The position numbers were made by a program, and so were the translations under genes. A stretch of DNA of 64,000 bases from Tethya wilhelma. Lineage: Eukaryota > Porifera > Demospongiae > Tethyida > Tethyidae. This document shows, piece by piece, positions 46,150 to 58,355 of this stretch (the first letter of the stretch is position 1; the number at the start of each line of letters is the position of its first letter). The stretch spans positions 2,755,938 to 2,819,937 of the forward strand of contig CAXIPT010000011.1 of NCBI GenBank assembly GCA_964030475.1, read 5' to 3'. The notes below the pieces were generated by a model. It did no database searches. It worked only from the letters and a program-made list of their open reading frames with translations, and was not told the DNA's origin.

Positions 46150-48882
46150 AGTACGAAGCACAGAAGAAGTTACCTCTAATTGTTACAGGAGGAGACGGTC
46201 CAAGTTTGCTAGGAAGGAATTGGTTGGGAGAGCTGAAGCTGAACTGGCAGGACATGTTCCAAGTACGCCAAGCTAAGAATCTCAATAGTATACTGGAAGC
46301 ACACGAAGAGGTATTCAAGCCAGAGTTGGGGAAGATCAAGGGAGTGCAGGCCAAGATTCACATTGACCCCAATGCAAAACCAAAGTTTTGCAAACCAAGA
46401 CCAGTACCATTCTCCCTACGTCACAAAGTAGAGGAGGAGTTGAAGAGATTGGAAGCCGAAGGAATCATCCGACCAAAGAAATTTGCAGAATGGGCAGCTC
46501 CAATAGTTCCTGTATTAAAAGAAGATGGATTCGTGAGGATTTGTGGGGACTATAAGGTGACAGCTAATCCAGCGATGAAAGTGGACGCCCATCCAATCCC
46601 AAGGATTGAAGATCTATTCACAGCCATGTCAGGTGGACAGACATTTACCAAGCTTGATCTGTCACATGCATATTTGCAGCTCGAATTAGACGAAGCCTCT
46701 CGTGAATATTTGGTCATTAACACACATAAAGGTCTCTTTGAATACACCCGACTGCCCTTCAGGGTGGCTTCAGCCCCATCAATTTTCCAGAGGGTCATCA
46801 AGAATGTCCTACAGGGACTTGACAATGTCGTGGTGTACATTGACGATGTGCTCATCACGGGCCAAACAAAGGAGGAGCATCTCCAGACAGTAGATGAAGT
46901 ATTGAGGAGATTAAAGGAAGCTGGATTACGGTTAAAGAAGCAAAAGTGCATTTTCTTAGTCCCTCGTGTGGAATATCTGGGACACAGTATCAGCAAGATG
47001 GGCTTCGAACCAACAAGTGAGAAGGTGAAAGCTATCACTGATGCACCTCGACCTACTAATGTGTCTGAACTGAAAGCCTTCCTTGGATTGATCAATTATT
47101 ATGCCAAATTTCTGAAAGATTTGTCGACCATCTTGGCTCCTCTGTATGCACTACGAAAGAACACAAGGTGGAAGTGGCACAAAGAACAAGAAGCTGCTTT
47201 CAACCAAGCCAAAGAGCTCTTGAAGTCGCCACAGCTACTGGTTCACTACGATACAGAGAAAGAGCTGATCTTAACATGTGATGCATCACCTGTGGGCCTC
47301 GGAGCAGTGCTAGCTCACCGAACGGAAGATGAATCTGAACGCCCGGTAGCGTACGCCTCTCGAAGTCTCACAACAGTTGAACGAAAGTATGCTCACATAG
47401 ATAAGGAAGCATTGGCCATAGTGTATGGCGTTAAACGATTTCACCAGTACCTGTACGGCAGGGAATTTGTCATCTATTCCGATCACAAGCCACTGATGTA
47501 TATATTCAGTGAGCGTCGAGGGATTCCAGCGACAGCATCTGCTAGGATTCAACATTGGGCGTTGATGTTGAGTGGCTACCGATACTCTATTGTGCATCGA
47601 CCTGGAGTAGACCAGGGTAATGCAGATGGTTTGAGTCGCCTTCCGCTACCAAGCACAAGTATGGACAAAGAAGTACCAATGCCTGGCGAAACAGTACTAC
47701 TGATGGAAAGACTGGATGCTTCATTAGTGACCTCTGACCACATTAGAGCATGGACAAGAAGAGACTCCACTTTGGCAAAAGTTCACAAGTTTGCCCTACA
47801 AGGGTGGCCAGAAACAGTTGACGATCCATTGTTGAAGCCATATCATCAGAGACGTGGAGAGCTCAGTGTGGAACAGGGTTGTGTTCTGTGGGGAGCGAGA
47901 GTCATCGTTCCACCCCAACTACGGTCGCAAGTAGTGGATGAGATCCATGAAGGACATCCAGGAATTGAAAAGATGAAGACGTTTGCAAGAAGCTACATGT
48001 GGTGGCCCCGACTGAACGAAGACCTTGAAGAGAAGGTTCGTAACTGTACTAATTGTCAACAAAACAGGAAAATGCCACCAACAGCTCCGATACAGCAGTG
48101 GAGCTGGCCTGAGAAGCCATGGAGCCGCATCCACGTGGACCATGCTGGACCTGTCGATGGCAAAACATTGCTAATCATTGTGGATGCCTATTCCAAGTGG
48201 ATAGATGTTCATATTGTATCTTCTACATCGTCTGTCGTAACTATTCAAAAACTCAGAGAAACATTTGCAGCACATGGATTGCCGGAGGTTTTAGTATCTG
48301 ACAATGGTACTACCTTCACATCACAAGAGTTCAAACAGTTTATGTCGTCAAATGGAGTAAAGCATGTGTGCTCAGCTCCATACCATCCATCCTCAAATGG
48401 ACTTGCGGAGCGAGCCGTCCAAACAGTCAAACAAGGGTTGAAGAAAATGGATGGACCATTGGAAGTGAAACTGACAAGATTCTTATTTAAGTATCGAGTG
48501 ACACCACAAGCAACTACAGGGATTGCACCGTCAGAACTGTTAATGGGTCGCAGAATCCGAACTCATCTAGATTTGCTGTATCCTAACACTCAGAAGCGGG
48601 TGAAGGATAGGTTGGTTGCTCAGAAAGAGAATAGTGACCAACACCGACATTCCAGAAGCTTTGAAGTAGGTGACAGAGTACTCAGTTGGAATTTTAGACA
48701 CGGTCTGAAATGGTTACCTGGACGAGTTACTGAGAAGGAAGGAAGCACTATGGTGAGGGTTCTTCTTGACGATGGCAGAACATGGAGGAGACACATGGAT
48801 CATTTAATTCACAGCAAAACCCAGCTACCTACTGATGGTATGTCAGACTCTCACCACCATGAGAGTGAGTTCGAGTCATGGC
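46150..48882 (+). CDS. Gypsy RT-RNase H-integrase polyprotein, long open frame
   Basis: Open from the frameshift to the N gap. It begins with GRNWLGELKLNWQ, the junction domain. RT follows: KLDLSHAYLQLELDE, and the catalytic VVVYIDDVLITG with an intact DD. RNase H follows: LILTCDASPVGLGAVLAH, YAHIDKEALAIVYGVKRF and FVIYSDHKPL. Integrase follows: HHCC zinc region (HEGHPGIEKM..NCTNCQQ), core Asp in HVDHAGP, second Asp in VSDNGTTFTS, Glu in NGLAERAVQTVK. The C-terminal GDRVLSWNFRHGLKWLPG module is followed by the gap. All visible catalytic residues are present; only a small in-frame change near DLSTILAPLYAL separates it from copy 2/3. Lack of a start codon is expected for a pol product. Confidence 0.92.
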
Positions 48883-48915
48883 NNNNNNNNNNNNNNNNNN
48901 NNNNNNNNNNNNNNN
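48883..48915. other. Assembly gap of 33 N
   Basis: Directly between the last base of Gypsy 1 (GTCATGGC) and the LTR end of the next copy (GTACACAACAATTGG). Missing sequence expected: the end of pol and one or two LTRs. The N number is unlikely to reflect true length. Confidence 0.9.
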
Positions 48916-50797
48916 GTACACAACAATTGGCGACGAAGATAGAGAGCTAGAGTACCCAACATGGCAGCGAGTCATGGGACTATAGGTGAATTCGACCAGG
49001 ATGAGGAGGACTGGGAGAGTTATGTGGAACGAGCACAGTTCTACTTTATTGCAAATGATATTGAGGCTGCCGACAAAAAACGAGCCATCCTCCTTAGCGT
49101 GTGTGGGACAAAGACCTACTGTACGCTCCGTGACATCGTGGCACCAACAAAGCCGTCAGACGTAGGGTACAATGACATTGTGTCGAAGCTAAAGGTACAT
49201 TTCAACCCCAAGCCAGTCGTGACAGTACAAAGGTTCAAGTTCTACTCAAGATTCCGCCAACCGGGAGAGTCAGTGACTACGTTTGTCATCGCTCTTCAAC
49301 ACCTTGCATTATACACTGTAAGTATGAAGGAACGTTGGACGAGATGCTGCGAGATAGACTAATTTGTGGCGTCAATGATGAGGCGATACAACGTCGCTTA
49401 CTGGCTGAAGCAGAGGTAGACCTAAAAAAGGCTCTAGAAATCGCACAAGCAATGGAAACTGTGAGAGAGGATGCGAAACAGTTGCAGACTCAGCAGAAAC
49501 CGCCACCTGCTCCTGGAGACGCGGTAGCAGTTAATGCAATCAAGGGAAGCCACAACCCGGCTCCTAATGACACTAAGAAACGCCCCAGTGTAAGCTGTTA
49601 TTGCTGTGGTGGTGACCATACTGCTAATGAATGCAAGTTCAAAGAACACAAGTGCTACTCATGTGGAAAGAAGGGACACCTGTCTAGGGTTTGTAATTCC
49701 AAGAAGAAGAAACAAAAAGGGAAACCACACCAACAAACACATAGGAGTGCAGAGGACACTCTAACAGTTGAGACTCACACTACAAGTGGGGAAGAAGGAG
49801 AAGATGAGTACTCCATATGTTCAATATCGACAGTCGTAGCAAACCAGACCCCCTGTATGCTGAAGTAACATTGAATCAGGCATCATTGAAGATGGAAGTT
49901 GATACAGGAGCAACACTGACGGTGATCAGTGAGTCAACATATGAGACGTTGTGGGAGGGTAGCACACCCCCACCTCTGCAGAAGACAAAAGTTAGACTCC
50001 GTACGTAGACAGGACAAGAGATCCCAGTCAAGGGAACTGTTGAAGTCTCCGTAGAGTACGAAGTACAGAAGAAGAAGTTACCTCTAATTGTTACAGGAGG
50101 AGATGGTCCAAGTTTGCTAGGAAGGAATTGGTTGGGAGAGCTGAAGCTGAACTGGCAGGACATGTTCCAAGTACGCCAAGCTAAGAATCTCAATAGTATA
50201 CTGGAAGCACACGAAGAGGTATTCAAGCCAGAGTTGGGGAAGATCAAGGGAGTACAGGCAAAGATTTACATTGACCCCAATGCAAAGCCAAAGTTTTGCA
50301 AACCAAGACCAGTACCATTCTCCCTACGTCACAAAGTAGAGGAAGAGTTGAAGAGATTGGAAGCCGAAAGAATCTTCCGACCAAAGAAATTTGCAGAATG
50401 GGCAGCTCCAATAGTTCCTGTATTAAAAGAAGATGGATCCGTGAGGATTTGTGGGGACTATAAGGTGACAGCTAATCCAGCGATGAAGTGGACGCCCATC
50501 CAATCCCAAGGATTGAAGATTTATTCACAGCCATGTCAGGTGGACAGACATTTACCAAGCTTGATCTGTCGCATGCATATTTGCAGCTCGAATTAGACGA
50601 AGCCTCTCGTGAATATTTGGTCATTAACACACATAAACGTCTCTTTGAATACACCAGACTGCCCTCGGGGTGGCTTCAGCCCCATCAATTTTCCAGAGGG
50701 TCATCGAGAATGTCCTACAGGGACTTGACAATGTCGTGGTGTACATTGACGATGTGCTCATCACGGGCCGAACAGAGGAGGAGCATCTCCAGACAGT
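48916..50797 (+). mobile_element. Gypsy element 2, 5' part, cut inside RT
   Basis: Highly similar to element 1 from the LTR end to the position equivalent to 46,891-46,893, i.e. just after CATCTCCAGACAGT. The sequence then changes without overlap to a Helitron ORF. The rest of this Gypsy copy is found inverted and scrambled at 61,375-63,684. Confidence 0.88.
48961..50797 (+). pseudogene. Gypsy 2 gag-pro-RT, frameshifted
   Basis: Starts at an ATG with MAASHGTIGEFDQDEEDWES as in copy 1. Lesions: an extra base near 49,318, a 2-bp insertion relative to copy 1 before the protease, a TAG at about 50,007 (copy 1 has a Tyr codon), a 1-bp deletion at about 50,487 (GCGATGAAGTGG versus GCGATGAAAGTGG), and a further change at CCTCGGGG. 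It keeps the codon AAG where copy 1 has the gag TAG, and both zinc knuckles (CYCCGG.., CYSCGKKGH). Confidence 0.85.
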
Positions 50798-51607
50798 ATG
50801 GGTGTGTTGTTGAGGCGGGTTGCTAATGAAGCTAGAACTGATGAACTAAGAACCCAATTGAACAAAGTAGGTTCTGCCTTTTTGACTCACAGAGACCAGG
50901 AAGCTGTTTATAGAATACTATCTTTGCCTATGAAACAGTTGAGTAGGTCTGTTGTATTTGTGGACACTAACCAGAAAAACGAAAGAATAGCTGTGTTGAA
51001 AGATAAGAAGAGCCTCAAGGACTTGCCTGATGAGGATACAAATGTGTTTCAAAAAAGCTTGATTGACAGATACACACATAGACCTACACAGTTACAGTCA
51101 ATGTGTCTAGCTGAGTTTGCAGCCAATTACACTACTGACTATAAGCAAGATAGTGACTGTGGTGATGTTTTGCCCCCCAGTGACAATGATGCAGCCTCTT
51201 CATCATCATGTATTAAGCTAGCTAACAACATGGGCACCATGAGAAAACGTAAGAGAGAAGCTGTCATTCGTTTCTGTAAGCAAAACAAAGACAAAGAGCC
51301 TTCAAATTGGTTCAGGGCCAGACTCATGTTGTATTTCCCATGGCATGATGAGCACAGTCACTTACTAGGTGGCTATTCTAGCTATGAAGAGCATTATCAG
51401 CATGTCCAGAGAACTGTGTTAGACGATGAGAGTAAATTCACTCAGGAAAACACTGATGAAATTGAATTTAATGACAATCTGAATCCTGAGCATGGTTGGA
51501 ATCAGCTTGCCCCATCCAATGAAGAGAGTAGAGCACAATCCCTAGCAGAAGGCAGTGAGACATTAACAGAAGTCTCTGAACAAGATCTCATAGACAATGC
51601 TTATGTC
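50798..51607 (+). pseudogene. Helitron middle region, 5' end rejoined elsewhere
   Basis: A single ORF starting MGVLLRRVANEARTDELRTQ, then GSAFLTHRDQEAVYRILSLP, SRSVVFVDTN, FQKSLIDRYTHRPTQL and LCLAEFAANY. These are the region between Rep and helicase of animal Helitrons. The first codon is the natural continuation of the Rep ORF that stops at 61,374 (..IMKSDRA|MGVLL..). The distal end is cut by a fragment of fold-back family F (AGTGAAAAAAACATTGGAAATGTAATG, about 51,611-51,637). The Helitron family transposes by rolling-circle replication with a HUH nuclease and a Pif1-like helicase; the helicase is absent from this stretch. Confidence 0.85.
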
Positions 51608-51637
51608 ACAAGTGAAAAAAACATTGGAAATGTAATG

Positions 51638-53750
51638 CAGTGGTGTAGCCTCCAGTACGGTTGGTACGGTTTCAACCGTACCACTTTTGGTTGGACTTCA
51701 ACTCTTATTATAATATTCAATGGCTAATTAATTGTTTGTCAGTGAGCAGTCAGTGTGGGTGAAACATTTCTGACTCCCATACACTTACAGCCTAAGTAAT
51801 AATAAGATTCACAATTAATGCCTACAACTTACTACAGCCACAAGAAATGAATCAAACATGTACTACAGCCACAAGAATGAATCAAGCATGTACAACTAAC
51901 TTGACTAAGCACATGACTTAAGCTAGGTACCACATGGTCAATCATGGCTAGGTTGGTCTTACCAGATATGCCACCAAAGCCACATCAACCGCTCTCCTAC
52001 AACTTTCCAAAAAGGGCTTATGGGCAGAAGAAAGTGGAGTATTGTAGTTTTCAGAGTCAATGGTTCTCAACTTGGAAGTTTCTACACTATAATGAGGCTG
52101 AGGATGCAGTGTACTGTCACACATGTGTTGAAGCATTCAGATTGAACAGGATTAAAACCAGCCTTAATGCATCAACAACCTATGTAAGTGTACTACAGTA
52201 ACTGTCTAGTGATTCATATTAGCTATAGTTTTTACTAGCTTATAATTACATTATTTTACAGGTTAGTATAGGTTTTCATAACTGGAAGGATGCAACAAGG
52301 GCTTTCAAAAAACACCAGGAGTCCAAAACACATGCTGAGGCTGTTGAAGCTATGATTACTTTGCCTAAAACAACTCCTGACGTCGGCGAAATGTTGAGTC
52401 AAGCTCACAAGCGAGAGAAAGAAACTGCACGTGAAATACTCATGACTATTCTATCAAGTTTAAGGTATCTCGCTAGGCAAGGGATAGCTTTCCGGAAAGC
52501 TAATGATATTGAGTCTAACTTGATTCAATTGCTCAAACTAAGAGCAGAAGACAATGCAGCAATTTACACATGGCTAAAAAGAAGCCAGAGAAAGTATGTA
52601 TCTCCAGAAAATCAAAATGAAATATTAGAGATAATGGCCAATCACATAATAAGGAAGATCCTTTCTTTTGTCAACGAATCTCCCTACTTCACGTTAATGG
52701 TAGATGAAACTACTGACGTGTCAAATAAAGAGCAGCTGACAGTAGTGATAAGATGGATTGATGAACACTTTGAAGCAAGCGAGGAGTTTTTAGGCATGTA
52801 CTATCTACAATCAACTACTGCAGAAAGTATTGTGGCTGCAATTAAAGATGTGTTATTACGCTTTCAAATACCTTTCCAGGGGCGTAGCCAGGATTTTAGA
52901 AAAGGGGGAGCAATAAAAATGGAGCGCGTGAAGCGCGCCGGAAATTTTGCACGACCGGAAACCACACCCACTTAATTAGCTAATTTTAGCCCCTCCCATT
53001 CATTAAATCGAGCAGTAGCACGCGCTTGCTAGATCGAACGCTCTCTAAAGCCTTGTAGCAGCAAAAAGAAAGCTTCTAATAGTTGTTCTGGATTGAATTC
53101 TGGCCAAAGATGACTACTTTACGTGTTGCTACTAAGTAAGTGCACAAAAAGTATTACAAGCTAAAAAATAGCGCATTTTATAACCTACACGTAAATTTCG
53201 CGAGACAAAAAAAGGGGGTGCAAATGCACCTTTAGCACCCCCCCTGGCTACGCCACTGCTTTCATGAAATGCGAGGGCAGTGTTATGATGGGTGTAGCAC
53301 AATGGCAGGAGCTAAAGGTGGTGTGGCAGCAAAGATCCAAGCTATTGAGCCTAAAGCTGTGTTTACCCATTGTTATGGCCATGCTTTAAATTTAGGTGTG
53401 GGTGACACTATTAAGAGAGCTGACATCATGAGAGACTGTCTTGATACCTGTTATGAACTTGTGAAGTTAATAAAATTTTCTCCAAAGCGTGAGGCTATGT
53501 TACACCTAGTGAAAGAAGAAGTTGAAAGCGATTCTCCTAGCATTAGAACCTTCTGTACGACCAGGTGGACAGTCAGAGCAGATGCAATCACCAGTATACA
53601 GAAATTCAGCTCTTATGGGAGAGAGCATTACAATCAACAGCTGACACAGAAATGAAAGCAAGAATTAGGGGAGTTGCAAGTCAAATGGATAAATTTTGTT
53701 TTCTGTTTGGGCTGCTGCTATCGCAAATAATTCTAAGGCATACAGACANA
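51638..53750 (+). pseudogene. hAT-type transposase (ZMYM/TTF-finger group) with nested element
   Basis: The element begins CAGTGGTGTAGCC at 51,638. The ORF starts at ATG 51,944 with FPKRAYGQKKVEYCSF, FLHYNEAEDAVYCHTC (TTF-type zinc finger). An intron at 52,184-52,261 (GTAAGT..ACAG, 78 bp) joins STTY to VSIGFHNWKDA. Exon 2 reads FKKHQESKTHAEAVEAMI, then FTLMVDETTDVSNKEQL (first catalytic Asp), then a 382-bp element at 52,877. After it come MRGQCYDGCSTMAGAKGG and THCYGHALNLGV (the CxxH region), then RTFCTTRWTVRADA. The part with the C-terminal dimerisation domain is missing after an N at about 53,750. At least one frameshift is independent of the insertion. Family members cut and paste DNA and often use hAT-type targets. 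Confidence 0.85.
52877..53258. mobile_element. CAG..CTG element with 5-bp target duplication CTTTC
   Basis: 382 bp, starts CAGGGGCGTAGCCAGGATTT, ends CCTGGCTACGCCACTG, flanked by CTTTC (52,872-52,876; 53,259-53,263). Near-identical to the copy at 42,780. It lies inside the hAT-type transposase. Confidence 0.92.
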
Positions 53751-54166
53751 TAATGCAATAATGCAGCTCTTATTTAATATCTTGTGGATTTGCAAAGCAA
53801 ATACAACAGTATGTGTGTGAATATCATAGTTCAAATTTATCAACACATAATTATCTCATGCAGCAATATATAGAGTACAACACTATACTGAAGTTACAAG
53901 CTCCATGGAAACCACCCAACATACCGATATCCTTAAAATTTCCACACATAGTTAACTATAAACTTACACTGGACCACTGTATAGTTTCAAACTGTTAAAC
54001 AATTGTCAAAAAAGTTGACTGTCTTCTTTGGGAGGCAGGACAGGAGCTCTGCATGAGCAGGATGAGAGGATGAGAGGATGAGAGGAATTGACTATAGTTT
54101 ATGAAGTTCCTTGTGATCCCCTTTGTTAAATTAACACCCCTCCCTCCCTCCATACTGCTCCCTGTA

Positions 54167-54265
54167 GTGTTTTCCACCACTGTGGGCCTAGCTGATCAAA
54201 CTGTGGCCACTGGAGATGATCTCACTCTCAACTGTGTAGCTGAGAATGTCCCTGGTGGAGACTTG
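54167..54265 (+). other. Possible Ig-like exon fragment
   Basis: A 99-nt open segment between a CTGTAG acceptor and a GTAAGG donor encodes VGLADQTVATGDDLTLNCVA, wording reminiscent of the N-terminal part of an immunoglobulin domain (L-x-L-x-C). No partner exon with the second Cys was found nearby, so it could be an isolated remnant or chance. Confidence 0.3.
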
Positions 54266-56714
54266 GTAAGGGATATCAATAGCAAAGTCTTCCCAACGAT
54301 AATTACCTTATGGAGTTCATCATTCAGCCTGAAGAGGCTGGTTGCTACTTTTATATCTACTCCACTCCATCCATGCAGCGAGAGCCTTAAATGAAGCTTC
54401 AGTGGTGATGGTGCTTTCAATTTGTGTTAGTTTAATATAAAGGGTATATTGCTGTTTTATTGTGCTGCTTCCATGCATGGAAGGGATATTTTGTGAGTGT
54501 TCTGGAGAAATTGTTTCTCATTTAAAATACTCTTTTCAATTTGAAGTTCTAGAATTGAATGAATTTGTATAGTTGCTAAGCTAATATCAACAAATTAAAC
54601 CTAACGTACATAATTTGAAATTATTTTAATATATCTCACAGTTCTACAAACATAATACTTTGGAAGAATATATGTTTATTCCCCAAAAACACTTCAGAAC
54701 TTGAAATGATATGCGATGACTCAGACTATGTAGAACTACAACTTCAAACCCTCCAGATAGGTTAAGAATGTAAACATGGTAGTGTCTTTTGTGTGCAACA
54801 GTTAAACATATACAAAAGGTTTGCTTCCAAACATGTGCAGGTTTAGGCTGTACATGTACTTCTTACACTACAATTATATGCCTTCAAATTGTATTCACTG
54901 ATTAAATGGGATCAAAAGTATTTTTTTAAGAACTATCTGCATGCCATTCTTAATCAGACTTATCCACACACAAACGTACATGCATCAGAGAATCTTTATG
55001 TATCAATCCATTTTCTCATCTTGGAGCTTAACTGGCCTACTCTCATTTGCAATAATCATAAATTATGTGCAGTGTACATTGGGCACAAGATAACCTGGAC
55101 CAAGTTCAAGTTTGTCATTTTCCAGGAGATCATTCCGTACTTGTGTCGTTTTGCTAATGTCCAGCTGATGATCACATAATTACCAATGTTCCTGGTGAAC
55201 TTTTTGACTCCAAATATTTAACTCTGTACCTTATCGTCCAATCATATACAAGTGGATAGTCACAGAAATATACACATAAGCACTTGGATTCGCATGAATA
55301 TTTGTATGGGTCATCATCTGTACCATTACTGTGTACCCAATACTACTATACTAGAAATAAGTATGATCAATAGTGTTTGAATCTCAATGAATTTCTAAAT
55401 AAAGCACACCAGTCTAAAACACTTTACCAGAAAAATCTGAAACATCAATTTGATGAAGAGAAAAATGTGTTGGCATGGCAAAGTTAGTAAAACTGTGATT
55501 ATTCTTTCTAATTTTTGGCTGGACCCCAACTTCAATGATAAAATCAGAAACATACTGGCTGCATGTAGTAGTAACATGCAGGACTAACTCATACATGTGT
55601 CAGAGCGAGTGTGTTTGAATCTAAAAGAGTGGCAAATGATTTGAAACACAATCTAAGGACAGATGGCCGGTTGACCAGACTGGGGCCAAGATGTGTTCGT
55701 CACAATACAACAAGATTGAGCTGGCATTACTGTTTGGTTTTGCAGGCAATGAGGAAGGATATCGAGGCATGCATACATGATTGTACGTATACTGTCAGCA
55801 TTGCAATCTCATGTAAAACACACTTTCTATACTTTACTGCAGCTCTATAACATCGAGGCTGGCAATGCAGACTGTATACTGTTGCATGGGCGTGGCTACT
55901 TAGGCAACGTCGCGATCATAATATTATCACAAGGTACGAAAGCATCAATATTCCACCTGATTTTCAGTGAAATTCACGTGATTCCATTCACGGAGCGCGT
56001 ATGACTTTAGCGACTAGATATTGCAAGCTTTTTGAACATCTTTGCAAAGATCTGAGCTTTTCCAGCTTATGTATAGGCCAAAAAAATCAGTTTGGCTGCC
56101 ACTTAAGCGCTTCAGCAAGTCTGCATCCCTCTCACACAGAGAGTTGCTTGAATTGAGGGGCAGGGGGGCCCAGATTCTTTCTTGAACTTTTCTCGATCAT
56201 TTGGTACCAAATTTGCCCAGGGAAGTTGCGGGCAACCCTGAAAACTAGAGAGCCTAAGATAAAGTACTACTTGCATACTGGACGCTCAAAGCTGAGTCAG
56301 CAAAATAGATGGATCACGTGACACTTTTGTACCTCCTCTGATCACAAGCTATCTTGCTGCAGAGTTTGCAAAACACAAGCGCTTGGACTAGAAATACTCT
56401 GTTGCATCTAACCATTTATACTAGAGTCAGTGTCGCTATCTTAGACTTCCAGTGTTCTAGCGAGGTACAGCTAGCGTACGATCAGGCAACTCTCGTTAGC
56501 TCGCTATACATATACGAATACGTAGTGGTAGTGGGTGGGGCCACGTAGCCAAAATGGCTGCCCGAGCGATGGCTCGGACTGAAAATCCTGGCATAGTTCA
56601 AGAACTATAAGCTTTTAGCTTCTGATACACATATTTTTTTTAGATGAACATCAGTACTCCATGCTTATGTCCATAATTTTCAGAGTAGATTTGCTGTTCT
56701 TCAGATTAAGAGTG

Positions 56715-56745
<31 letters not shown>
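56715..56745. repeat. AC microsatellite
   Basis: (AC)15-16, followed at a short distance by AACGACTACTATAACCC. The same order occurs at 59,797. Confidence 0.9.
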
Positions 56746-56749
<4 letters not shown>

Positions 56750-57194
56750 AAAACGACTACTATAACCCTTTTTGGCGTGTTTCACACGCTGAGGCTTAAA
56801 GAGAGGCCAAGTGCCTCAAAACCTACTGTAGTGGCTTGTTGTAAACTACGATACACAGATGGTTAATAAAACTTTAATTGCAATGTCATGCATTAATACT
56901 AACTGCAGACATCAGCAGTGACCTCAGTGTTGCAGCTAGTACAATAAAGGTTGATAGTAGCATAAATATATAGCTATGGTCATTTTAGAAAAAGATTTTA
57001 AATTGATTCAGTTGGATTTTCTCCCTTATGCTTTGTGGACTGCTAACTTTGTTTCGGCCCAGTACCTCCATGACAGGAAAAAAATAAGAAAGATAACAAA
57101 AAACAAAATGAGAAAGAGGAAGACCAAAGCTGAGAGTAGTGCTCAGTGTGAACATAATAATTATATTCAAATACTCAAATATTACCACATACAT

Positions 57195-57196
<2 letters not shown>

Positions 57197-57224
<28 letters not shown>
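57197..57224. repeat. AC microsatellite
   Basis: About 14 AC units, followed by a second, shorter CACACACA at about 57,253. Confidence 0.9.
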
Positions 57225-57227
<3 letters not shown>

Positions 57228-57683
57228 GCATGCTAAATTAGCACACTAAATGCACACACACACAAAGCATGCAAGACAAAGAACTGGCACGGTATTAGTC
57301 ACAGATTGAACTGACTTTCTCACTCATATATATCTATGTAAACTCCATGCTCCCGGACATTCTGACAATAACTGAAGACATATGTCACCAATCATATAGT
57401 AAAGATATAATATGAGCTTGTGGTGTCAAGATAGATATTTTATAGCCAACTTTATAGATTTATAGATCGGCACACCGTAAATGAAGACTTAGACTCTTGG
57501 AACTGTAAAGCTTCTTAACTTATGTGCCCAATTTGGTCTCTAGTAATGCTTCTGCGTTGAAATAGAATCTTGTGAGTGAAAGGTCAAAGGGGAGCCTGGG
57601 GACGCGAGGCTATGATATTATAGTGGTGCGCTCAACTCGGGAAAGTCGGGAAATTTTTACTTAATGACGTCATGTGTGTGCAC

Positions 57684-57710
57684 ATGCCATGCCATGCCAT
57701 GCCATGCCAT
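57684..57710. repeat. ATGCC pentamer array
   Basis: Five tandem ATGCC/GCCAT units next to a long palindrome. Confidence 0.85.
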
Positions 57711-57735
57711 AGTCTCGTCCCCTGGGGACGAGACT
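57711..57735. repeat. 25-base perfect palindrome
   Basis: AGTCTCGTCCCC and GGGGACGAGACT are perfect inverses around a single T. Similar GTCCCCAGG ends occur in dispersed elements, so this may be a solo tip-to-tip element remnant. Confidence 0.8.
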
Positions 57736-58134
57736 AGCCATGCACACCACATGACAGGTCTTCCTTGAGCTTACGAAGCTTCTTGGCTTTTCGTTGCTCA
57801 GGAGTCAACTTTTGAGCTGCATTAGCTTCTTCATGTTTCCTAAAAATTACAAAAATTGAGATAAGAATGACAATGTCATTAAATGGTGGACACATGTGAT
57901 TCGATCATGATGTACTGTTGTCTCTCGCAACGCGCAACTTAGTCTTTAAATAGATCATTACGGTCATCATGAATAATTAATATTTACATAGCAACGCAAA
58001 CTAATTATAGCACCGCATGGTCGCTATGTGTCTATTGAGCAAATGCACACCATATAAGGCTGTTTAACCAGCTATATATAGTAAACAAACACTACTGAAC
58101 AGTGCTAAGCGATCTGCGCAACAGCTGCAGACAC

Positions 58135-58355
58135 TACCGTATAGCCAGAAATATTGACGGGGATTTTAATTTGACGGTTTGACGGTCAAAGTCCAAATCG
58201 TCAAATTTAAATCTGCCAATATTTTGGGCGCCGTATATGAATGTATTATGCGCACGCGCAAATCGTCAAATTTAAATTCGTCAATATTTTTATTTTACGT
58301 TCTGCGGAGCAAACCGTCAAATTTTTTGACCGTCAATATTTCCGGCTATATGGTA
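58135..58355. mobile_element. TA-flanked TIR element (221 bp)
   Basis: TACCGTATAGCCAGAAATAT at the left mirrors ATATTTCCGGCTATATGGTA at the right. The interior holds many CCGTCAAA / TTTGACGG words. Non-coding. Confidence 0.88.

Larger units (their letters stand above)
44837..48882 (+). mobile_element. Ty3/Gypsy element 1, 5' LTR to end of pol (3' end in gap)
   Basis: 5' LTR TGTGAGATACTG..GTACACAACA is followed by a primer-binding site ATTGGCGACGAGGATA typical of metazoan Ty3/Gypsy elements. Then gag, protease, RT, RNase H and integrase follow in the usual order on the plus strand. Sequence stops at an N gap just before the last about 160 bp and the 3' LTR. The gap hides the junction with a second copy that starts at its LTR end, so the two copies may share an LTR. 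Confidence 0.92.
53751..58134. other. 4.4 kb, mostly non-coding, with repeats
   Basis: Contains one possible Ig-like exon (54,167-54,265), a fragment of family K ends near 55,300-55,370 (ATCTGTACCATTACTGTGTACCC), AC microsatellites (56,715; 57,197), an ATGCC array and a palindrome (57,684-57,735). I see no complete gene. Confidence 0.45.

Noticed and set aside
46550..47095. 181-aa minus-strand ORF within Gypsy pol
   Set aside because: Shadow of the intact plus-strand RT frame, with no recognisable domain.
45421..49325. CACTGTAAGTATG at the same place in both Gypsy gag copies considered as a splice donor
   Set aside because: The gag frame reads through it in copy 1 and no acceptor is evident.
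57711..57735. Perfect palindrome considered as an intrinsic terminator
   Set aside because: Eukaryotic context, no T run or adjacent gene; better explained as a repeat remnant.
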